64,000 bases of DNA, taken from Acuticoccus yangtzensis (lineage in GTDB: Bacteria; Pseudomonadota; Alphaproteobacteria; Rhizobiales; Amorphaceae). The position numbers were made by a program, and so were the translations under genes. The DNA is taken from NCBI RefSeq assembly GCF_001927245.1, contig NZ_MJUX01000005.1, positions 1 to 64,000 of the forward strand, written 5' to 3'. Numbering within the stretch: the stretch's first letter is position 1; every line of letters starts with the position of its first letter. The notes under the pieces were generated by a model. It was given only the letters and a program-made list of their open reading frames with translations, was not told the DNA's origin and searched no databases. Shown here in pieces: positions 58,767 to 64,000 of this stretch.

Positions 58767-59795
58767 TCAGTCCTGCAGCCCGGCGGGGTCGATGGTGAAC
58801 GTCCTTTTGCCGTCGCAATTGCGGGCGAGGCGCTCGCGGCGCGGCAGCGGGTCGGCCGCCAGGATGAGGTCGCCCAGCGAAACACCGCGCGCGACCAGGC
58901 CCTTAAGCTCGATCCGCAATTCACGCATGAGGATGACGCCCCGGTCACGCTGGCAGGTGACGGCGACCCGCTCCCCCGCCCCCGGCCCGAAGGCGCGGGC
59001 GAAGGCGGCGGTGATTTCATCCAACGTAACCGTGCGGCCGATGCGCGATTTGAAGAAGCCGCCCACGGGCGAGGCATTCAGCGCTTCCACCAGGCGGATC
59101 GCGTCGGCGAAATAGGTCTCCGCGCCGCCGGGCGCCAGATAGCAGGTCCCGTGTTTGCTCCACTCGTGATCGTCCAGCCCGGCGAGGGTGCCCGGCATCA
59201 AGGGGGCGAGCCGTGCGGCCGTGGCGCGCGAGAGGGACGGCGCCAGGATACGGGCCCCACGGTCGTCGCCGAAGCAGCTTCGGGCCTTGCCCGCAGCGCC
59301 ACACCAACAGCCGCTTTCTGGCCAGAGGCCATGGAGAGAGAAGCGGCCATTGGCGTCGGCGAAGCGGCCCTCGGCGAGCGCCCGGCAGTCACGCGCGCCG
59401 GGCTGCCCCTCGCAAAAGGCCGGCAGCCAGGTGACGGCGAGGACGTTTTCCGCCGATTGCCGCGTGGTGGTCGCAGCCGGCCGCGGGGTGGTGACGGCCG
59501 GCGCAGCGCCCGCGGCCGCATGGGTGCCGCAGCGGCGCGCCACCCAGCGCAGCCGCGGCTCGGGCGCTCCCGGCACCAGGATGCGCCAGAAGTCACCGGC
59601 CACCTTGTTGATCTCGCGCACCTCGTAAGTGCGGCCGGGCTCGGTGGTCACGTTGCCGGGATTGGCGCCGGCGATGGCGCGCGAGGCGGGACAGGCTTGC
59701 GCGGCGGTGAAGACACCGTCGGCCGGGATCGCCTGCGCCGGAACCGCGGCGGCCGCGAGCACCACCGCGAAAAGAAGGCCTACTATTGCGCGCAT
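58767..59795 (-). CDS. Secreted ribonuclease T2 family protein
   Basis: A 342-residue enzyme with a signal peptide (to about residue 22, VPAQA). Both RNase T2 active-site motifs are intact: [10 protein letters not shown] (the first catalytic His) and [12 protein letters not shown] (Glu and the second His). It should cut RNA outside the cytoplasm to 2',3'-cyclic ends. A 100-residue N-terminal part (from [10 protein letters not shown] to [11 protein letters not shown]) precedes the catalytic domain, followed by a Thr/Pro-rich linker. Several Cys suggest disulfides, fitting export. Confidence 0.93.
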   Translation of the reverse strand: MRAIVGLLFAVVLAAAAVPAQAIPADGVFTAAQACPASRAIAGANPGNVTTEPGRTYEVREINKVAGDFWRILVPGAPEPRLRWVARRCGTHAAAGAAPAVTTPRPAATTTRQSAENVLAVTWLPAFCEGQPGARDCRALAEGRFADANGRFSLHGLWPESGCWCGAAGKARSCFGDDRGARILAPSLSRATAARLAPLMPGTLAGLDDHEWSKHGTCYLAPGGAETYFADAIRLVEALNASPVGGFFKSRIGRTVTLDEITAAFARAFGPGAGERVAVTCQRDRGVILMRELRIELKGLVARGVSLGDLILAADPLPRRERLARNCDGKRTFTIDPAGLQD

Positions 59796-59835
59796 CGTCG
59801 CCTCCTCCGCCGCGGATCGGCCCGCACCGCCCCGC

Positions 59836-60738
59836 TCACATCTCCACGAGATTTTCCTGCTTCGCCTTGTGCGCCGGCTCGACGTGGATGGAGATCACGC
59901 ACTCACCCATTTCGCGCCGTATGGCGGCTTCCATCTGATCGCAGATCACATGCGCCCGCGCCACCGGCATCTCGCCCGGCACCACCAGGTGAAAATCAAC
60001 GAAGGTGCGGCGCCCGGCGTGGCGCGCCCGCAGGTCGTGCGACTCGATCGCCCCGTCGCTGTTTTCCAGGATCGCCTTGCGGATGCGGCTGAGATCCTCC
60101 TCCGGCGGCGCCGCGTCGAGCAGACCGCCAAGACTCTCGGTCACCAGCGCGAAGCCGGACCGCAGAACGTTGACCGCGACGACGGCGGCCAGCAGCGGGT
60201 CGAGAATGGACCAGCCCGTCAGCACCGCCAGCACCAGGCCGACGGCGACACCGGCCGACGTGATCACGTCCGCCATCAGGTGCTTTCCGTCCGCGGCCAA
60301 GGCGGGCGAGCGCAAGCTGCGTCCATAGCGCATCAGGACCACGGCCCACACCGCGTTGATCGCCCCGGCGGCGAGGTTGACCGCGAGGCCGCTCCACGGC
60401 GCGTCCAGCGCTATGGGGCTCATGACGGCGAAGAAGGCTTCGCGCAGGATCAGCGCCGCCGCCAGAACGATGAGCGCCCCTTCCAGCACCGCGGACAGAT
60501 ATTCCGCCTTGTGATGGCCGTAGAGGTGGTCCGCATCGTCCGGCTGGGCGCTCCAGCGCACGGCGACATAGGCCGCGATGGCCGCACCGATGTTAACGAT
60601 GCTTTCAAGCGCGTCCGAAAAAAGCGCGACGCTCCCCGTCATCCACCAGGCGAGGAGCTTGATGGCGAAGACGACCATGCCGACGGCGATACTCGCCCCG
60701 GCGATCGTTCCGATTCCGGCCCGCGTGCGGTTGATCAT
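59836..60738 (-). CDS. Cation diffusion facilitator (FieF type)
   Basis: A 300-residue metal/proton antiporter with six membrane helices and a C-terminal cytosolic metal-binding fold. Helix 2 has ALFSDALES and helix 5 has DGKHLMADVITSAG, the Asp and His-Asp positions of the transport site. Export of Fe(II), Zn(II) or a similar ion is likely; the exact metal cannot be read from sequence. The ATG at 60738 has GGAG 9 bases upstream. Confidence 0.92.
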   Translation of the reverse strand: MINRTRAGIGTIAGASIAVGMVVFAIKLLAWWMTGSVALFSDALESIVNIGAAIAAYVAVRWSAQPDDADHLYGHHKAEYLSAVLEGALIVLAAALILREAFFAVMSPIALDAPWSGLAVNLAAGAINAVWAVVLMRYGRSLRSPALAADGKHLMADVITSAGVAVGLVLAVLTGWSILDPLLAAVVAVNVLRSGFALVTESLGGLLDAAPPEEDLSRIRKAILENSDGAIESHDLRARHAGRRTFVDFHLVVPGEMPVARAHVICDQMEAAIRREMGECVISIHVEPAHKAKQENLVEM

Positions 60739-60836
60739 GGCGCGATCTCCGGTCGGCTGCGGCTTGGTCTCGACGGTGGGGGCGCTCCGCCTCGCCGACC
60801 CGTCAGCCGTCCTGCAGCTCTGACACCCGCTCATAG

Positions 60837-60863
60837 AAAAAGGCCGCACGGTGTGTGCGGCCT
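60837..60863 (-). terminator. Intrinsic terminator of rpsD
   Basis: On the minus strand AGGCCGCAC (60863-60855) pairs with GTGCGGCCT (60849-60841) around a 5-base loop and is followed by a run of T (60840-60837). It lies 31 bases after the rpsD stop. This is the clearest intrinsic terminator of the window. Confidence 0.85.
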
Positions 60864-60893
60864 CCCCGTCGCATCGTCGAAGGACGCCGGCTG

Positions 60894-61517
60894 TTAGCGC
60901 GAGTAGAACTCGACCACCAGGTTGGGCTCCATCTTCGCCGGATAAGGCACGTCACCCAAGGTGGGGACGCGGGCGTAGGTGGCCGTCATCTTGGAGTGGT
61001 CGGCGTCGATATAATCCGGCACGTCACGCTCGGCGAGGCCGACCGCCTCGAGCAGCGCCAGGAGGTTCTTCGACTTGTCCCGCACCTCGATCAGGTCGCC
61101 CTGCTTGCAGCGGTAGGACGGGATGTTCACGCGCTGACCGTTCACCTTCACGTGACCGTGCGAGACGAACTGACGCGCGGCGAACACGGTGGGGACGAAC
61201 TTGGCGCGGTAGACGATCGCGTCCAGGCGGGACTCCAGCAGGCCGATGAGCTGCTCGCCGGTGTCGCCGCGGCGACGGACCGCCTCGTCATAGATGGCGC
61301 GGAACTGCTTCTCGGAGATGTTGCCGTAGTAGCCCTTGAGCTTCTGCTTGGCGCGCAGCTGCGTGCCGAAGTCGCTCATCTTGCCTTTGCGGCGCTGGCC
61401 GTGCTGGCCGGGGCCATATTCGCGGCGGCCGGGGCTCACCGGGGACTTCGGGCGTCCCCAGATGTTTTCGCCCATGCGGCGGTCGATTTTGTACTTCTGC
61501 GAATGTCTCTTCGTCAT
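60894..61517 (-). CDS. rpsD: 30S ribosomal protein S4
   Basis: S4 (207 residues) starts 30S assembly by binding 16S r[24 protein letters not shown] is the alphaproteobacterial start, and the S4 RNA-binding domain runs from [12 protein letters not shown] to [11 protein letters not shown]. It is a stand-alone gene, as in other Hyphomicrobiales, not in the alpha operon. Confidence 0.97.
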   Translation of the reverse strand: MTKRHSQKYKIDRRMGENIWGRPKSPVSPGRREYGPGQHGQRRKGKMSDFGTQLRAKQKLKGYYGNISEKQFRAIYDEAVRRRGDTGEQLIGLLESRLDAIVYRAKFVPTVFAARQFVSHGHVKVNGQRVNIPSYRCKQGDLIEVRDKSKNLLALLEAVGLAERDVPDYIDADHSKMTATYARVPTLGDVPYPAKMEPNLVVEFYSR

Positions 61518-61701
61518 CTGTCACGTCTTTGGGTGCGCGAGACGGCCCATCCGCCCCGCGGCCGCACGAAACGGCTTGGAAAGACGCCCCTCCTCTGTAT
61601 CCTTCGCTGTGCCTGAACAGGCGGGAAAGACACTGACAGGGCCTTGGCGGACGACCGCCGCGGCCCACGGGTGCGTTCTCGTTCTCCGGTGGAGAGCGCC
61701 C

Positions 61702-61730
61702 CACATAACGGCACGGCCTGCAAAGGTCAA
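61702..61730 (-). promoter_or_regulatory. Candidate promoter of rpsD
   Basis: TTGACC (61730-61725) and TATGTG (61707-61702) are separated by 17 bases on the minus strand. It would give a leader of about 178 bases, long enough for a control structure, though none is recognised. The 349-base gap 61518-61866 holds no gene. Confidence 0.45.
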
Positions 61731-61866
61731 CCGCGCGGCCGAGGCGCGGGGCGGCGTAGCGGCGGGCCGCGCCACGATGCGTCCGCCGCCTCAGCGGCAC
61801 CGCACCTTGAAGCGGCGTTTAACGCATGGCACTAACCCCGCGTTCCGCCGGGAGAGTTCGACCCTT

Positions 61867-63294
61867 ATGCACCTGTCCGATGAGACCATCAGAACCCACG
61901 GACTCGCAGACAGCTTCATCCCGCCCTTCCCGCACCGCTACGTCGAAAAGTTGTCGGTCTGGAAGCGGATCAGGCTGGGGTCGAAGAACCTCCTCGCCAC
62001 CTTCCGCGTCTACGACTTTCAGAACAAGCGCATCAAACAGAGCTTCCTCGGCCACACCCTCCACGTCTGCAACCAGCCCGAGGGCGTGCGCGAGACGCTG
62101 CACCAGCAGGCGGCGGTGTTCGAGAAGAAGTCGCCCGTTCAGCGCCACACGCTGCAGCCGCTGCTGGGCGACGGACTGTTCGTTTCGGACGGCCGCACCT
62201 GGGCTGAGCGGCGCAAGATCGTCGCCCCCATCGTCCACGGCCGCCGGGTCGACGTGTTCGCCCCCATCATGTCCGACGTCGCCGCCGAGTGGTGCGAGCA
62301 CTGGACCCGCGCCGGTGACGGCGCCACCCTCGACGTGCTGTTCGAGATGGGCGAGCTGACGGCGGAAATCATCTCGCGCACCATCTTCGGCGCCAAGCTG
62401 GGGCGGGAGAACACGCACGAGATCATAGCCGGGTTCGCGGCTTACCAGAAGTCCATCCAGGTGCTGGACTGGCTGACGCTGCTCGACCTGCCGGACTGGC
62501 TTCCGCGCTTCCGCAGCCGCCGCACGCTGCGCGCCCGCGACCAGGTCCACCGGGTGATCGACGCCATCATCACCCGCTTCAAGTCCGGCGATGTGGACGA
62601 GCGGGCCGTCATCCGCAGCCTGTTCGAGGCGCGCGATGCGGAAGGCGCGCCGCTGACGATGACGGCGATCCGCAACGAGGCCATCGTCATCTTTATGGCG
62701 GGGCACGAGACGACGGCCAACACCCTCGCCTGGGCCTTCTACCTCATCTCCCAAAGCCCGCGGGTGCGTGAAAAGCTGTTCGCGGAGGTGGACGCGGTGC
62801 TGGGCGGACGCACACCGACGCTGGACGACGTGGAGAGCCTGCCCTTCACCCGCGCGGTGATCGAGGAGACGCTGCGGCTTTATCCGCCGGTGCCGCTGCT
62901 CGGTCGCACCGCAACCGGCAAGGGGACGCTGCTCGGCAATTCGGTGGAGCCGGGGGACCTCCTCATCGTCGCCCCGTGGCTGTTGCAGCGCAACAAGGAC
63001 GTGTGGTCCCTGCCCGACCATTTCGTGCCCGAGCGGTTCGTGCCCGGTCTTGCGCCGCGGCCGAACAAGTATGCCAACATCCCCTTCGCCAGCGGACCGC
63101 GCGTGTGCCCCGGCATGGTGTTCGCGCTGACAGAGGCGGTCATCTGCCTCGCCGCGCTGGCGCAGAAGTTCGACGTGCGGCTAGCCGAGGGCGTGACGGT
63201 GGAGGCAGATTGCCGCCTGACGCTGCGGCCGACCTCGCCGCTGAAGATGACGATCCACCACCGCGCCACCGCACACGAGCGCTCCGTTGCGTAA
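61867..63294 (+). CDS. Cytochrome P450
   Basis: A 475-residue soluble P450 monooxygenase. The I-helix oxygen-binding motif is FMAGHETTANT, the K-helix ExxR is IEETLRLYPPVP, and the heme-binding loop is FASGPRVCPG with the thiolate Cys. SLPDHFVPERFVPGL is the PERF-like region. The substrate is unknown; the class resembles bacterial P450s acting on fatty acids or terpenes. The start ATG 61867 is used; earlier in-frame ATGs add basic, non-conserved residues. Its stop overlaps the next gene's TTG start. Confidence 0.93.
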   Translation: MHLSDETIRTHGLADSFIPPFPHRYVEKLSVWKRIRLGSKNLLATFRVYDFQNKRIKQSFLGHTLHVCNQPEGVRETLHQQAAVFEKKSPVQRHTLQPLLGDGLFVSDGRTWAERRKIVAPIVHGRRVDVFAPIMSDVAAEWCEHWTRAGDGATLDVLFEMGELTAEIISRTIFGAKLGRENTHEIIAGFAAYQKSIQVLDWLTLLDLPDWLPRFRSRRTLRARDQVHRVIDAIITRFKSGDVDERAVIRSLFEARDAEGAPLTMTAIRNEAIVIFMAGHETTANTLAWAFYLISQSPRVREKLFAEVDAVLGGRTPTLDDVESLPFTRAVIEETLRLYPPVPLLGRTATGKGTLLGNSVEPGDLLIVAPWLLQRNKDVWSLPDHFVPERFVPGLAPRPNKYANIPFASGPRVCPGMVFALTEAVICLAALAQKFDVRLAEGVTVEADCRLTLRPTSPLKMTIHHRATAHERSVA

Positions 63295-64000
63295 CAGCGA
63301 GATCCCCTGGGCGGCGACCTATGCGCCTGAGCCCGTCGCCCCGCCGCTCGGCGACATGTTCTCCAGCGACCCGGCGCTGAAGAAGGCTGCCAGGCGCTTC
63401 CATATCGCCGACCGCGTTTATGGCGGCGGGAAGGTCGCACTGCACCGGCTGTTCAAGCTGCTGTCTCCCGAGGCCGGCTCGCATCTGGCCGGGCGCATCG
63501 TCGCCCCGCGCTCGCGCAGGTTCTATGGCGAGAAGCCCTTCATCCAGCGCATGGACCGCATGATCGGCCGGTTGCGCCCGGCGCTGGCGGACGATCCTGC
63601 GGCGCGCTCGGCGATCATCGACGCATGGTTCGAGAACACCGCGCGGGCGATGGCGGAGTTCTCCCAGCTCGAGGCGGTGGCGACGCCGCCGCGCACCACG
63701 GTCGAGGGACTCGACATCGTGCGCCGCCTGCAGGCGGAGGGCCGGTCCACCGTGATCACCACAGTCCACACCGGGATGTGGGAGATGGTATCCTACAACA
63801 CCTCGCGTCATTTCAACGACTTGGGGACCGGTGCGTGGGCGCCGCAGACGAACCGGTTCGAGAATCGCATCGTCGCCACGACGCGCCACAAGCTCGGCAT
63901 CAAGGTGCTTCCGGCGACGCCGAAGCTGGCGCGGCAGCTTTTCCGCATCCTGTCCGTGCCGGGGCAGACGATCGTTCTGGTGATCGACGAGCTGTCGGAA
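63287..64000 (+). CDS. LpxL/HtrB-like acyltransferase (cut by window end)
   Basis: The open frame continues past the window end with no stop, so at least 238 residues are coded. The motif VHTGMWEM matches the HX4(D/E) catalytic motif of lysophospholipid and late lipid A acyltransferases (LpxL/HtrB). It would acylate a lipid A precursor or a lysolipid at the membrane. The start is TTG 63287, overlapping the P450 stop, or ATG 63356. The first 60 residues are not membrane-like. Confidence 0.8.
   Translation, partial: MRNSEIPWAATYAPEPVAPPLGDMFSSDPALKKAARRFHIADRVYGGGKVALHRLFKLLSPEAGSHLAGRIVAPRSRRFYGEKPFIQRMDRMIGRLRPALADDPAARSAIIDAWFENTARAMAEFSQLEAVATPPRTTVEGLDIVRRLQAEGRSTVITTVHTGMWEMVSYNTSRHFNDLGTGAWAPQTNRFENRIVATTRHKLGIKVLPATPKLARQLFRILSVPGQTIVLVIDELSE

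Overview
The window comes from a high-GC alphaproteobacterium, most likely of the order Hyphomicrobiales (Rhizobiales). The signs are the rplU-rpmA-obgE-proB-proA-nadD order, a ROSE-like RNA thermometer in front of a small heat-shock gene, a pca operon coupled to a TRAP transporter, a Gly-rich 'QSIGGGGG' autotransporter, and TTGAC-type promoters. The genus cannot be fixed from sequence alone. The content is chromosomal: housekeeping genes are scattered throughout and no transposase, integrase, phage gene, CRISPR array or replication origin is recognisable.

Layout. 0-4.4 kb, with visibly lower GC than the rest: malic enzyme maeB, moaB and a SplB-like radical-SAM protein. 4.4-9.5 kb: a minus-strand set rplU, rpmA, obgE, proB, proA, nadD, partly translationally coupled. 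9.9-12 kb: an orphan solute-binding protein facing ampG. 12.1-16.6 kb: molybdenum-cofactor genes moeA, mobB, mobA, fdhD, plus a TusA-like sulfur carrier and a TauE/SafE exporter. 16.8-24.6 kb: one long minus-strand operon pcaD-pcaC-pcaH-pcaG-pcaB, a TRAP transporter (P, Q, M) and a MetE-like methyltransferase, for protocatechuate breakdown and probably uptake of an aromatic acid. 24.9-28.8 kb: a bufferin-type RiPP operon (precursor, MNIO enzyme, BufC partner, DoxX membrane protein) with a threonine aldolase attached by an overlapping TTGA start.

28.9-35.6 kb: an Hsp20 gene with a heat-shock promoter and thermometer-like leader, divergent from a 1.5-kilo-residue protein made of an alpha/beta hydrolase and a roughly 1,200-residue Ala/Pro/Glu-rich tail. 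A TerB/J-domain protein and an AmpD-like amidase follow. 35.7-42.9 kb: tRNA-Glu and a 2,326-residue Gly-rich autotransporter. 43.1-49.9 kb: an FMN reductase, an unrecognised protein with a duplicated C-terminal domain, and a tightly overlapped glycan cluster (GT-A-like protein, GT2, GT4, sulfotransferase-like protein). A 156-bp near-perfect palindrome lies just downstream. 50.2-64 kb: nadE, lipB, tRNA-Leu, mgtE, an OxyR-like regulator with one cysteine, gatB, a secreted RNase T2, a cation-diffusion transporter, rpsD, a cytochrome P450 and a coupled LpxL-like acyltransferase cut by the window end.

The least explained parts are the hydrolase with the disordered tail and its two envelope-type neighbours, the glycan/sulfotransferase cluster with the duplicated-domain protein, and the intergenic palindrome. 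The bufferin operon belongs to a recently described class but has its own details: a long precursor C-terminus, a hairpin after the precursor gene and a coupled aldolase.
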